From assembly GCA_014155875.1 (NCBI GenBank), contig JACEFZ010016113.1, positions 253,501 through 317,500 of the forward strand: a stretch of 64,000 nucleotides of DNA, given 5' to 3'. Both the position numbers and the translations under genes were made by a program. The DNA comes from Cepaea nemoralis (taxonomy: Eukaryota; Mollusca; Gastropoda; Stylommatophora; Helicidae). This document shows, in pieces, positions 22,943-34,559 of this stretch (its first letter is position 1; every line of letters starts with the position of its first letter). Below the pieces are notes generated by a model, which searched no databases, was not told where the DNA came from, and saw only the letters and a program-made list of their open reading frames with translations.

Positions 22943-23182
22943 TAAAAGTCGCTTAAAAGTCGACAGGGTCGACTTCATTGCACCGGGTTTTATCCCATAT
23001 GGCTCGGTCTCTTTCCGCAGCGCGGAAAGCGTCGCACAAAGCACGAACTCTGTAGCTTTTAGCGACGACCCACAGGAGTCTCCGAAACATTTAACTCGTA
23101 AACCGAAGGGTGCGGCCCGGAATCGAACCCACAACCATCGGATCACAAGTCAAACGGCTTGACCACTTCGCCACAGAGACTC
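22943..23182 (-). repeat. SINE-Z, tRNA-derived, minus
   Basis: Read on the minus strand, it begins with a tRNA-like head: A-box tggcgaagtggtcaagcc and B-box gtgggttcgattccggg, followed by gtcgtcgctaaaagctacag and the 3' end gataaaacccggtgcaatga. It is the best-preserved SINE-Z here; relatives lie at 32600-32840, 49295-49520 and 49645-49890. It sits inside a CA-rich simple repeat. Confidence 0.9.
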
Positions 23183-23300
23183 CCAACCCTCCCCACCCAC
23201 ACATCTCCCACCACACACACACATCCCTCATCCGCATACATCTCCTCACCCACACACACATATCCCCGCACACACACACACCACATCCCCCACACTTCTT

Positions 23301-23380
<80 letters not shown>
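23183..23380. repeat. CA-rich tract ending in (AC)n
   Basis: Continuation of the CA-rich region; the last 75 bases (23304-23378) are a pure AC repeat of about 37 units. Confidence 0.97.
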
Positions 23381-23381
<1 letters not shown>

Positions 23382-23494
23382 GGATAGGTAGAGAAGTGGT
23401 TGAATGGGTAGCCAAATAAGTTAGGTAGGTAAGTAGTGTGTGAGAGAATGGGCGGGCAGGTATGTAAACATGTACAGACAGGCAGACTGACTTA

Positions 23495-23770
23495 TCTTTT
23501 TTTGGCGCTCGCTCGCTTTGAACTCAAACGTAGTCCATACACACTATTTATAGTAGTGATGGACTGAATTTTGCGTGTGGATTAGCTTTCCTTATTAACA
23601 ATGTCCCTCGCCATCAGGCGAACCCACTCCGACTTCAGAGGTACCTGTAATTTACGTCCCCAAGTCAAGGGCGACAGGTCAACATTTTTTTTTTTTTTTG
23701 CTGTCCGGTGTAGGGGTTGAACCGCTTACCTCGGCATCAGCACAACAGATGTTTAAGAACACACGTTATT
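23495..23770 (-). repeat. SINE-W copy, minus
   Basis: Inverted SINE-W with 3' end tttggcgctcgctcgctttg, body aacccactccgacttcag, a T run at 23686-23699, and the inverted B-box ttgaaccgcttacctcgg. Matches 12446-12740 and 61395-61680. Confidence 0.85.
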
Positions 23771-23849
23771 ATCCATTCGTCCATGCTGACCTGCGGTTGA
23801 CATATTACGTAATAACAGATATATAGGGAGACAGACATACATTCAAATA

Positions 23850-26800
23850 AACATAATTGAGTTGAGTTAAGAACAGACATCACTGCACAAATAAACATAT
23901 ATTGAGTTGAGATAAGAACAGACATCACTGCACAAATAAACATAATTGAGTTGAGTTAAGAACAGACATCACTGCACAAATAAACATAATTGAGTTGAGT
24001 TAAGAACAGACATCACTGCACAAATAAACATAATTGAGTTGAGTTAAGAACAGACACCACTGCACAAATAAACATATATTGAGTTGAGTTAAGAACAGAC
24101 ATCTCTGCACAAATAAACATATATTGAGTTGAGTTAAGAACAGACACCACTGCACAAATAAACATATATTGAGTTGAGTTAAGAACAGACACCACTGCAC
24201 AAATAAACATATATTGAGTTGAGTTAAGAACAGACACCACTGCACAAATAAACATATATTGAGTTGAGTTAAGAACAGACACCACTGCACAAATAACATA
24301 TATTGAGTTGAGTTAAGAACAGACACCACTGCACAAATAAACATATATTGAGTTGAGTTAAGAACAGACACCACTGCACAAATAAACATATATTGAGTTG
24401 AGTTAAGAACAGACACCACTGCACAAATAAACATATATTGAGTTGAGTTAAGAACAGACACCACTGCACAAATAAACATATATTGAGTTGAGTTAAGAAC
24501 AGACACCACTGCACAAATAAACATATATTGAGTTGAGTTAAGAACAGACACCACTGCACAAATAAACATATATTGAGTTGAGTTAAGAACAGACACCACT
24601 GCACAAATAAACATATATTGAGTTGAGTTAAGAACAGACACCACTGCACAAATAAACATATATTGAGTTGAGTTAAGAACAGACACCACTGCACAAATAA
24701 ACATATATTGAGTTGAGTTAAGAACAGACATCACTGCACAAATAAACATATATTGAGTTGAGTTAAGAACAGACACCACTGCACAAATAAACATATATTG
24801 AGTTGAGTTAAGAACAGACACCACTGCACAAATAAACATATATTGAGTTGAGTTAAGAACAGACATCACTGCACAAATAAACATATATTGAGTTGAGTTA
24901 AGAACAGACATCACTGCACAAATAAACATATATTGAGTTGAGTTAAGAACAGACACCACTGCACAAATAAACATATATTGAGTTGAGTTAAGAACAGACA
25001 TCACTGCACAAATAAACATATATTGAGTTGAGTTAAGAACAGACATCACTGCACAAATAAACATATATTGAGTTGAGTTAAGAACAGACATCACTGCACA
25101 AATAAACATATATTGAGTTGAGTTAAGAACAGACACCACTGCACAAATAAACATATATTGAGTTGAGTTAAGAACAGACACCACTGCACAAATAAACATA
25201 TATTGAGTTGAGTTAAGAACAGACATCACTGCACAAATAAACATATATTGAGTTGAGTTAAGAAACAGACATCACTGCACAAATAAACATATATTGAGTT
25301 GAGTTAAGAACAGACATCACTGCACAAATAAACATATATTGAGTTGAGTTAAGAACAGACATCACTGCACAAATAAACATATATTGAGTTGAGTTAAGAA
25401 CAGACACCACTGCACAAATAAACATATATTGAGTTGAGTTAAGAACAGACATCACTGCACAAATAAACATATATTGAGTTGAGTTAAGAACAGACATCAC
25501 TGCACAAATAAACATATATTGAGTTGAGTTAAGAACAGACACCACTGCACAAATAAACATATATTGAGTTGAGTTAAGAACAGACACCACTGCACAAATA
25601 AACATATATTGAGTTGAGTTAAGAACAGACACCACTGCACAAATAAACATATATTGAGTTGAGTTAAGAACAGACATCACTGCACAAATAAACATATATT
25701 GAGTTGAGTTAAGAACAGACATCACTGCACAAATAAACATATATTGAGTTGAGTTAAGAACAGACATCACTGCACAAATAAACATATATTGAGTTGAGTT
25801 AAGAACAGACATCACTGCACAAATAAACATATATTGAGTTGAGTTAAGAACAGACACCACTGCACAAATAAACATATATTGAGTTGAGTTAAGAACAGAC
25901 ACCACTGCACAAATAAACATATATTGAGTTGAGTTAAGAACAGACACCACTGCACAAATAAACATATATTGAGTTGAGTTAAGAACAGACACCACTGCAC
26001 AAATAAACATATATTGAGTTGAGTTAAGAACAGACATCACTGCACAAATAAACATATATTGAGTTGAGTTAAGAACAGACATCACTGCACAAATAAACAT
26101 ATATTGAGTTGAGTTAAGAACAGACATCACTGCACAAATAAACATATATTGAGTTGAGTTAAGAACAGACACCACTGCACAAATAAACATATATTGAGTT
26201 GAGTTAAGAACAGACATCACTGCACAAATAAACATATATTGAGTTGAGTTAAGAACAGACATCACTGCACAAATAAACATATATTGAGTTGAGTTAAGAA
26301 CAGACATCACTGCACAAATAAACATATATTGAGTTGAGTTAAGAACAGACACCACTGCACAAATAAACATATATTGAGTTGAGTTAAGAACAGACATCAC
26401 TGCACAAATAAACATATATTGAGTTGAGTTAAGAACAGACATCACTGCACAAATAAACATATATTGAGTTGAGTTAAGAACAGACATCACTGCACAAATA
26501 AACATATATTGAGTTGAGTTAAGAACAGACATCACTGCACAAATAAACATATATTGAGTTGAGTTAAGAACAGACATCACTGCACAAATAAACATATATT
26601 GAGTTGAGTTAAGAACAGACATCACTGCACAAATAAACATATATTGAGTTGAGTTAAGAACAGACACCACTGCACAAATAAACATATATTGAGTTGAGTT
26701 AAGAACAGACACCACTGCACAAATAAACATATATTGAGTTGAGTTAAGAACAGACATCACTGCACAAATAAACATAATTGAGTTGAGATAAGAACAGACA

Positions 26801-26915
26801 TCACTGCACAAATAAACATATATTGAGTTGAGTTAAGAACAGACATCACTGCACAAATAAACATATATTGAGTTGAGATAAGAACAGACATCACTGCACA
26901 AATAAACATATATTG
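23850..26915. repeat. 45-bp satellite array, about 68 copies
   Basis: Near-perfect tandem repetition of a 45-bp unit (tattgagttgagttaagaac, agacaccactgcac, aaataaacata). Copies are almost identical and differ mainly at one C/T site (acaccac or acatcac), plus edge variants (cataattg, gagataag) at both ends. Because 45 is divisible by three, minus-strand frames stay open for up to 517 codons (26811-25258) and 414 codons (25244-24000), reading MFICAV(V/M)SVLNSTQY over and over. Two frames are open throughout. I regard this as a satellite and not a protein. Two single-base indels, near 24294 and 25264, shift the frame. Confidence 0.97.
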
Positions 26916-27289
26916 GCATGCGAACAGATAGACAGATACAGAGAAAGATAGAAACATACATACAGATAGACAGATGATGTAGTCTACCGTAAGCAAATTT
27001 AAATTACCTACATTTCGAGGATTCAATTTGTAAGTAGTCTGAACATGTAAATTAAATAAAATGTAAATTTGATGAAAACATATTTCAAAGTTATCTTCCA
27101 TAATTTGCGCACATATCAGCAAATTTATCCCCATAAAAACTTTCGCTAATTTTCGTTAAAATTGTAACAGGTCGCATCAATTTTATAGCCATAATTTTCA
27201 GAGTTATGAATATCGCTTGGTGTTAAGTACATCGTATATTGTACCTAGCAAGCAATTAAAACGTACGCATATAATTATCATTTTGACAT
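26916..27289. other. No gene seen
   Basis: A short GATA/CAGA-like low-complexity block (26930-26975), then AT-rich sequence without recognisable features. Confidence 0.4.
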
Positions 27290-27480
27290 CCTCTCTGTGG
27301 CGAAAGAATTACGAAAGCAATTTGTAATCCCGCATACCGCGTTGGAAACACAACTTCGGGCGATTTGGAAGCAGACCGCCTTGCGTTGGTTTCCATACAA
27401 TGGTATGAATGCCGGTCGTTCAGAAAGCAATAGCAAACTACTTAACGTAGAATTGCCCAGGGATCACAAAAGGATCAAAA
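27290..27480 (+). repeat. SINE-X copy with tRNA-like head
   Basis: Starts ctctgtggcgaaagaattac (A-box region), then tcccgcataccgcgttggaa at the B-box position, gggcgatttggaagcag, ggtcgttcagaaagcaatag and aaactacttaacgtag. The usual 3' terminus is replaced by unrelated sequence. From 27481 to 28060 I see no gene. Confidence 0.8.
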
Positions 27481-28062
27481 AGAAAAATGCTTCTCGTCAT
27501 CACATGGTGTGGTTTTACGCCTGTGCCTTTCTAGGAATGTCCTTTTCTGTCATTGGTAACAAGGTGGTGAGACAAATAAAGCGTTCAACAGCTTCTTGTT
27601 AGCAGAATTAGATATCATCATATAAGAACATGGTTGGAGTGAAATAATGATAACTGGCAGTGAACATAACATAACAGATCCATAACAACAGTATTTGTTA
27701 TCGGATTATTTGTACACGTACTGCAGTCTAGGCTCATAAACAAACATTCATGTATTGTGTGACGCTCATAGAAGTTTCTGTGTAGTCAAGACTGGGGATT
27801 AGCTCTCTACCAGGATCTTCTTGTCTACTCAATCATCCGCATGTGACACGTTTCTCGCATGTCACATGTTGTAGCTGTGTATCTTCCCCCGTGATATTCT
27901 ACATTTCATTTCACGTGAATATCCAGTCGACTTGTGTCAAGAGGTTCATCTAGATACACTTTAAAAACTGGCATTTCTAGGGAAAGACACTTGGCGCTCA
28001 AGCTTTGGGACAGTGAACGCATTTCACAATTCCCTGACATCGAGTCGAAGGATCGACATTAG

Positions 28063-28250
28063 CTGCGGGAGATTTGGAAGCAGGCCACCTTGCGTTGATT
28101 TCGAACGTGTTGGGCGTTCAGAACAAAAAAAAAAATGGTAAACTACTGAACAAATAGTCTAGTAAATCACAAACTGTCTAAACTAAAATCTATCAATATT
28201 ACAATGCTTGGGTTGATTGTGGCGCCCGGTAAAGGACATGCAACTAACTT
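28063..28250 (+). repeat. SINE-X fragment
   Basis: Lacks most of the head; has gggagatttggaagcagg, gtaaactactgaac after an A run, and the 3' end aaaggacatgcaactaactt. Confidence 0.75.
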
Positions 28251-28379
28251 CAGATAACACCATGTCTGTGTTTGTCTATGACCTTTTTCCAGGTTTCTTA
28301 GTGCCATGACGGATCCCCTAGCTGTTTGTATTGTTATCTTAATGCCTCTATCTGTTTCCCCAATTGTGTCTACACTCCT

Positions 28380-28480
28380 ATTTTCCTCTTCTACCTTTCA
28401 TTTCTAAATGGAGCATAGGCACACAACAAACTCATCCCAGACTCTGTGTCAACGTGGTCATGATTAGTTGGATTTTGCAT
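28380..28480 (+). repeat. R-A related fragment
   Basis: Shares tttctaaatggagcatagg and a catgattagttggattttgc block with 2680-2790. Weak, decayed similarity. Confidence 0.4.
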
Positions 28481-28615
28481 CTACGGTTATCTACAGGATG
28501 AAACAGTCTCACCCCAATCATCCTTGCTCGGCTCTTACGTCGTGTATGGTAGGTTGCATTGTTACTGTTGTTTGTGTCTCTTAGTGACCCCGGTTACACA
28601 CGGGCGAACTTTGTC

Positions 28616-29000
28616 TCATCATCATCATGTGTTTCACCGATAAATGTGGTCGGTCGTGTTTCGTCATCTCACACGATCACCTGAGTTGTGAATCAGCTCT
28701 GTGTTCTTGACTCGACCATGCCATATGGCCACGCTATCCAAATATTTACATATCTGCCTTCACCTAATTCTTTCCCCCAATCTTGCCAGTTGTCACCAAG
28801 TTCACCAGTTTATTTCTTCTCATAACGTGCCCCCAATAAATCTTGACAGTCTACGTCTATTTTTTATAATCAGTATTAGCATTGTGACTCTTCGCTGGCT
28901 GTTGAACGAGGGAACAGAGCGCGAATGGGAATGTCCTGAGTGCAGTGATGTCGGTTCTTAGCTCAACTCAACTCAACTCTCTAATCAGTTTAGATTACTA
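28616..29000 (-). mobile_element. RTE-A 3' relic, minus, split by an insertion
   Basis: Inverted RTE-A end: catcatcatcatgtg, ctcgaccatgccatatggcc, cttgccagttgtcaccaag and ttcttctcataacgtgcc. It is interrupted at 28875-28981 by an I2 fragment and resumes with ctctaatcagtttag. It corresponds to the same region as 15430-15775. Confidence 0.8.
28875..28981 (+). mobile_element. I2 LINE 3' tip nested in the RTE relic, 8-bp TSD
   Basis: A 107-bp insertion encoding the last codons of the I2 family (VTLRWLL, TEREWECPECSDVGS, stop) followed by a (CTCAA)n tail. Flanked by the direct repeat taatcagt at 28867-28874 and 28982-28989. It is a severely 5'-truncated target-primed insertion. Confidence 0.85.
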
Positions 29001-29009
29001 CTTAAATAT

Positions 29010-29240
29010 GCGTACAAGTCCACCACTTGACGTGAGATTTCACCAAGAGACACTTGTTTCATTTGTTTTCATTATCTGTGTCTGTCCCCCTTGAATGGTT
29101 AAATCTAACTGTAGCGATCTTTCATTACGTGTGTTAAATTGATCTTGTGTCTGATTTCATGTGTGGGACAAGAGGGCAATGAGGTCAGCGAAGTCCAGAT
29201 AATCGGACTACTCTTTATGAGTCCAGAAACTCCATATCTG
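29010..29240 (-). pseudogene. Decayed LINE reverse transcriptase fragment
   Basis: Similar in order to the relic at 39850-40310: a gagatttcaccaagaga block, taaatctaactgtagcgatc, gaggtcagcgaagtccag, ggactactctttatgag. That order corresponds to the FADD region of a reverse transcriptase in the minus frame. Heavily mutated. Confidence 0.5.
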
Positions 29241-29246
29241 ACGGTA

Positions 29247-30590
29247 GCTGTCAGGAGTTAGTTTGTATATTATATGTATTGATGTAAAGTATATAAAAGT
29301 ACAACAGCTAGCATTACGTGACATATCACAACACTTAGCTGTCACGAGTCAGTTTGTATGTTGTATTTGTGAATGTAAAGTATATAGAAGTACAACAGCT
29401 ACCATTATGTGACAGATCACAACACTTTGTTGTCACGAGTCAGTTTGTATGTTGTATTTGTGAATGTAAAGTATATAGAAGTACAACAGCTAGCATTATG
29501 TGACATATCACAACACTTAGCTGTCACGAGTCAGTTTGTATGTTGTATTTGTTAATGTAAAGTATATAGAAGTACAACAGCTAGCATTATGTGACAGATC
29601 ACAACACTTTGCTGTCAGGAGTCAGTATGTATGTTGTATGTTTGAATGTAAAGTATACATAAGTTAACACCTAGAATTATGTGACAGATCACAACACTTA
29701 GCTGTCAGGAGTCAGTATGTATGTTGTATGTATGAATGTAAAGTTTACAGAAGTTAACAGCTAGCATTATGTGACAGGTCACAACAATTATCTGTCATTA
29801 GTCAGCTTGCATGTTGTATGTTTGAATGTAAAGTATACATAAGTTAACAGCTAGTATTATGTGACAGATCACAACACTTGGCTGTCAGGAGTCAGTATGT
29901 ATGTTGTATGTTTGAATGTAAAGTATACATAAGATAACAGCTAGCATTATGTGACAGATCACAACACTTAGCTGTTAGGAGTCAGTATGTATGTTGTATG
30001 TTTGAATGTAAAGTATACATAAGTTAACAGCTAGTATTATGTGACAGATCACAACACTTAGCTGTCAGGAGTCAGTATGTATGTTGTATGTTTGAATGTA
30101 AAGTATACATAAGATAACAGCTAGCATTATGTGACAGATCACAACACTTAGCTGTCAGGAGTCAGTATGTATGTTGTATGTTTGAATGTAAAGTATACAT
30201 AAGTTAACAGCTAGTATTATGTGACAGATCACAACACTAAGCTGTTAGGAGTCAGTATGTATGTTGTATGTTTGAATGTAAAGTATACATAAGATAACAG
30301 TTAGGATTATGTGACAGATCACAACACTTAGCTGTCAGGAGTCAGTATGTATGTTGTATGTTTGAATGTAAAGTATACATAAGATAACAGCTAGCATTAT
30401 GTGACAGATCACAACACTTAGCTGTCAGGAGTCAGTATGTATGTTGGATGTATGAATGTAAAGTATACAGAAGTTAACAGCTAGCATTATGTGACAGGTC
30501 ACAACAATTATCTGTCATTAGACAGCTTGTATGTTGTATGTTTGAATGTAGAGTATATAGAAGTATAACAGCTAGTATTGTACGAGCAGA
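29247..30590. repeat. 90-bp tandem repeat, about 15 copies
   Basis: Units start at roughly 90-bp steps (29611, 29701, 29791, 29881, 29971, 30061, 30151, 30241, 30331, 30421, 30511), each with gtcaggagtcagtatgtatg, gaatgtaaagtatacat and gtgacagatcacaacac. Left copies are more diverged (gtcacgagtcagtttg). Several central units alternate between aagttaacagctagtat and aagataacagctagcat, a 180-bp dimer pattern. Confidence 0.95.
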
Positions 30591-31008
30591 TAACAAAAAC
30601 ATAAAAAAAAGAGATAAAAGTAACCATAGAACATCATAAGTGAGCAAAACAGTTATTGTCGAATTTAACCTAGTTTTCGGATGAAAGAACAGGTTGCGAC
30701 CTCTGACTGATTTAGTATTTAGTTCACAAACTAACGAGTAGTTCGTGCTTGAGTGAACATGGACAACTAGAGGTTGTCAAACAGGGTTTTTGTTCGGAGT
30801 TAGCGTTATAATTTGTGTTTTCAAAAAGACGTGTGCAGAGAGAAGGTTGTTCGACGACATGTTTTTTCTATGTTTCTGGCATGATGGTGAGCGAACAAGA
30901 TCCTCCTCTTCTTCGATCCTCTCTTTAAGGGAAGTGCGTCATACCTAGTTATGCACATCAAAGATCAGTGTATCCGACTTCAGCATGCACTTGTGTCACG
31001 TTTGCTTC
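30591..31008. other. No gene seen
   Basis: Unique-looking AT-rich sequence between the 90-bp array and the hAT element; no motif recognised. Confidence 0.4.
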
Positions 31009-31016
31009 CTCTAGAC

Positions 31017-31778
31017 CAGAGGTTCCCAAACCACGGCCCGCGGGCCACTTGTGGCCCGCCAGCTGTCAGAAAGTGGCACGCGAGGCCTCGTTATTTAATA
31101 TAGTATACTCTCTTCATAAATCCGTTCGTATTTCCTGATGCCAAGCTCTGTCAATTACAGCAAAACCTTCAGCACGAAGTAATTGATTTGAAATGCAATG
31201 CTGCACTGAGATGTAAATTTCTGGAGCTGCCTGCTTCACCTTCAGCTAATCATGTGATTTCATTCTGGCGACTATTGCCTGTCGAACAATTTGAACATTT
31301 GCGTTCATTCGCCCAGATGTACATTTGTCGTATTGGTTAGACTTACAGATGCAAGCAGTCATTTTCAGCACTGACCGTAAAAAAAAAAAAGCAACGTCCC
31401 AGACTCACCGACAGTAACCTAGCTGCGCTTATGACTTTGGGCACGACAGATTTGTGCACAGAAATTGATAAAGTGACATCTGAACTTAAGTAACTGGTTA
31501 TGAAGAACAGTTACAAGTGTAAATTAATTACATTAATAGCGATTTTCGAAACTGATTATAAATTAATTGTTAAATGAACTTTTGAACCCAAAACCCAAAA
31601 AATGACCGCAGTGTAGTACTGACACTGAGTGCCTTTAAAGTTTTAGAATTTTGTTGACGAAAGTTAAGAAAGGTAAGAATTATATTGCACGACTTTTATA
31701 ATTTTATAACGTTGTGGCCCGCTTAACTACCGAAAATGGTAGATGTGGCCCTCGGGTTGAAAAGCTTGGGAACCACTG
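31017..31778 (+). mobile_element. hAT element remnant with 8-bp TSD
   Basis: A 762-bp element with inverted ends cagaggttcccaaacc and (reversed) cagtggttcccaagc, flanked by a perfect 8-bp duplication ctctagac at 31009-31016 and 31779-31786. The interior (about 31130-31490) still reads as the C-terminal dimerisation region of a hAT transposase: FWRLLPVEQFEHLRSFAQMY, then a C-K-Q-S-F-S-A-L-T-like segment, an A run, and SPTVT. Stops and the A run break it, and the N-terminal catalytic part is missing. Non-autonomous. Confidence 0.85.
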
Positions 31779-31947
31779 CTCTAGACAGATTCCATCCAGT
31801 ATGACGAGCTCCACCGGCTCATGGGACACAGTCTTAGATCTTCATACAGAGACGACAACTAGATGCGACTGTTGAATTCTTCTGTAACGACTACAACATT
31901 TTATCACCGTTATATCGGTTCATGGCAGTGAATCAGTTAACTAAGTT

Positions 31948-32518
31948 CTTATAGCAGAAGTCGTGATAGAAGTCTCAACTAGAAGTTCTCAATAGCAGAA
32001 GACGTGATAGAAGTCTCAGCTAGAAGTTCTCATTAACAGAAGTCGTGATAGAAGTCAAAGCTAGAAGTTCTCATTAACAGAAGTCGTGATAGAAGTCAAA
32101 GCTAGAAGTTCTCATTAACAGAAGTCGTGATAGAAGTCAAAGCTAGAAGTTCTCATTAACATACGCCGTGATATAAGTCTCGGCTGGAAATTCTCATTAA
32201 TAGAAGTCGTGATATAAGTCTCAGCTGAAAGTTCTCATTAACAGAAGTCGTGATAGAAGTCTCAGCTGGAAGTTCTCATTAATAGAAGTCGTGATAGAAG
32301 TCTCGGCTGGAAGTTCTCATTAATAGAAGTCGTGATAGAAGTCAAAGCTAGAAGTTCTCATTAACAGAAGTCTGGATAGAAGTCTCGGCTGGAAGTTCTC
32401 ATTAACAGAAGTCGTATAGAAGTCTCGACTGGAAGTTCTCATTAACAGAAGTGATAGAAGTCTCAGCTGGAAGTTATCATTTAGAGAAGTCGTAATAGAA
32501 GTCTCAGCTGGAGATAGA
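31948..32518. repeat. 41-bp tandem repeat, about 14 copies
   Basis: Unit of about 41 bp (agaagtcgtgatagaagtc, then tcagctggaagttctcatta). Variants carry aaagctaga or tcggctgga. The right-hand copies contain small deletions. Open minus frames across it (32583-32320) reflect the repeat. Confidence 0.95.
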
Positions 32519-32599
32519 TTCAAGCCAGATGATAATATACAGAAGCGGACTGGGCCTAAAATTATTTTGTTGGCAGGACTCAAAGATCAATAAATTTCT

Positions 32600-32840
32600 A
32601 AGTCTCCGTGGCAAAATAATTACGCAGCCTGCCTCGCGCTCTGAAGGTTGTGGGTTCGATTCCAGACTACACCATTCGGTTCACGAGTGTAATTTTCTCA
32701 GATACTCCGGGGGTCGTCGCTGGAACTACAGAGTTCGTGCTTTGTGCGACACTTTCGACAGGCCGATCTACTGAAATAGACCGCGCTATATTGGATAAAA
32801 CCCGTTGCAATGAAGTCTATTAAACACTTTTTAAACACTT
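32600..32840 (+). repeat. SINE-Z copy, plus
   Basis: Head tctccgtggcaaaataatta with B-box gtgggttcgattccag, then gggtcgtcgctggaactaca, gttcgtgctttgtgcgac and 3' end gataaaacccgttgcaatga. Good agreement with 22943-23182. Confidence 0.9.
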
Positions 32841-32859
32841 TAAAAGTTTTAACCTAGTG

Positions 32860-33470
32860 TCTAATGTTTAGGGAAAATGCTTAACCAAGTGGATACATTT
32901 ACATATCTAGGGGACAATTATGACATCAGATGGAAGATGCACGACCGAGATTAAGAACAAATTAGGGCAAGCAAAAAATGCATGTAAGAAAATGAAAAGT
33001 ATCTTAAGCAATAAGTCACTATCTTTGAATGTAAGAAAGAGAGTGCTAAAGTGCTATATAGAACCTGTTTTGCTGTCTGGCAGTGTATCTTGAATGTAAA
33101 TGAACAAATTATGAAGTTCTTTGAAGCAACAGAGATGTGGTTCCCGAAACGAATGCTGTGAATTCATTGGACTGCCAGAATAACTAACAAGGATTGTGAT
33201 TGTCTGAAAGACGCTAGTGAAACTGAAACATTATATATACAAATAAGAAAGAGACAATTTTCTTTGGTCATGTGATGAGAGATGCATAGGGGAACATCGT
33301 GACAACTGGAAAGATAAAGTAGAGAAGGGCAGACCAAGAGAAGTGATGCTGTAAGGATTGAGATGGTGGCATGGAGGGATATAAACAGAGTTGATCCAGA
33401 CCCCCACAGACTAAGATCTGTGGAGAGACATGAACGTCTACGCCAGCTGCCAGGGCACATGATGGTGGTG
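32860..33470 (+). pseudogene. RTE-B LINE relic
   Basis: Plus-strand remnant running from the YLGTIMTSDGR-like block (about 32900), AKNACKKMKSILSNKSLSLNVRKRVLKCYIEPVL-like segment, WTARITN-like block, FFGHVMR-like block and (E)NIVTTGK to the RTE-B-specific end with gatctgtggagagacatgaa and gggcacatgatggtggtg. Several frameshifts. The longest RTE-B copy in the window. Confidence 0.8.
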
Positions 33471-33681
33471 ACGTCGAATGTTTAAGGGGGGGGGGGCGAC
33501 TTGTCATCGGGCAAACTGATACCTTGTCCAGTCCGTCACTTATGTGAGAGAGTGAATAATAATCGTTCACGCTGAAAAGGCCTGGCGTATTGGTATGATG
33601 ATGCTGGTGGTAATAAGAGATCGTATGATGATGCTGGTGGTAATAAGAGATAGACTGGGTCATATTGTGACAAACAAAACT

Positions 33682-33849
33682 GAAGTAGAGATTAGAGGAC
33701 GCAATAGACAACATAAAATTTGAAAGCTATATAATTACCGACCGGGATTCGAACCTGTCACCTCCAGATGACGACAGGTTCGAATCCCGGTCTGTAACTA
33801 TATAGCTTTCGAATTTTATGTTGTCTAGTGCGTCTTCTAATCTCTATTC
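33682..33849. repeat. Head-to-head SINE-Q palindrome
   Basis: Two inverted arms (about 33682-33759 and 33772-33849) flank a loop of about 12 bp. The core is accgggattcgaacctgtc then its reverse complement gacaggttcgaatcccggt. The motif ggttcgaatcc is a perfect tRNA B-box. Outer parts (attagaggacgca and gcgtcttctaatct) match the SINE-Q body at 34180-34400. A transcript could form a long hairpin. Confidence 0.9.
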
Positions 33850-34179
33850 CCTTCCTATCATTCTGTGAACGACAAATAATAGAATAATACTATGTGTGTT
33901 TATTTATGTACTGTCTCTGTGGCCTCAAAAGGTTCTCCAATTGGTTTTCTGAGTAAGACGTATATAGCATTAGAACCAACCAATTTCTTTTCTTTAAATG
34001 TTTGTGAATATACTTGACACACCATTACGGTCCGATGTGTTTGTGTGTTTGTTATTTGACCTTTGCTGGTTTAATATAAAATTATGAGACCTGTAATGCT
34101 ATCTCAATGGCGTGATACGAATTCTGTCCGTATTCCATAGTTGTAGGTTCATCTTTATGATAGACATGACTATAATGAC

Positions 34180-34400
34180 TAATGAAGACACTTTCTTTGG
34201 AGTGTCTAGTTGGTCATGCGTCGAAGTACACCTGTTCCTGCAGCGAGGCGCTGTTGTCATTTGGAGATGACAGGTTCGAATCCTGGTCGGTAACTATACT
34301 ATATAGCTTTCAAATTTTATGCTGTCTAGTGCGTCCTCTAATCTCTACCTCCTTCTTCTCCTTCTGTGAGCTCCAAATAATACTATGTGTGTTTATTTAT
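34180..34400 (+). repeat. SINE-Q copy, plus
   Basis: tRNA-like head tgtctagttggtcatgcg (A-box region), gacaggttcgaatcctgg (B-box), then gctttcaaattttatgctgt, gcgtcctctaatctctacc and a tail near atgtgtgtttatttatg. Inverted and paired copies lie at 33682-33849, 51420-51590 and 51745-51955. Confidence 0.85.
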
Positions 34401-34559
34401 GTACTGACAAACAAGACTGAATGTTTTTGAAACAAGAAGAGCCGGGCTAGTTAGCAGATTAGAGCTAAAGATTATTGGTTATGTAATTCATACTGGAAAC
34501 ATGTTTGCTGAGGGACATGATCGCTTGCGCCACCCAGCACTGCACACGACATGGCAAAG

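Noticed and set aside
23091..23419. Cysteine/valine and threonine/histidine-rich frames
   Set aside because: Translations of (AC)n on either strand.
24000..26811. Long minus frames (517 and 414 codons) of repeated MFICAVMSVLNSTQY
   Set aside because: Unit length is a multiple of three and more than one frame is open across the array; it is satellite DNA without start context or conserved domains.
32640..32670. tRNA-like B-box
   Set aside because: Part of the SINE-Z head, also seen at 23100-23182 inverted; no complete cloverleaf.
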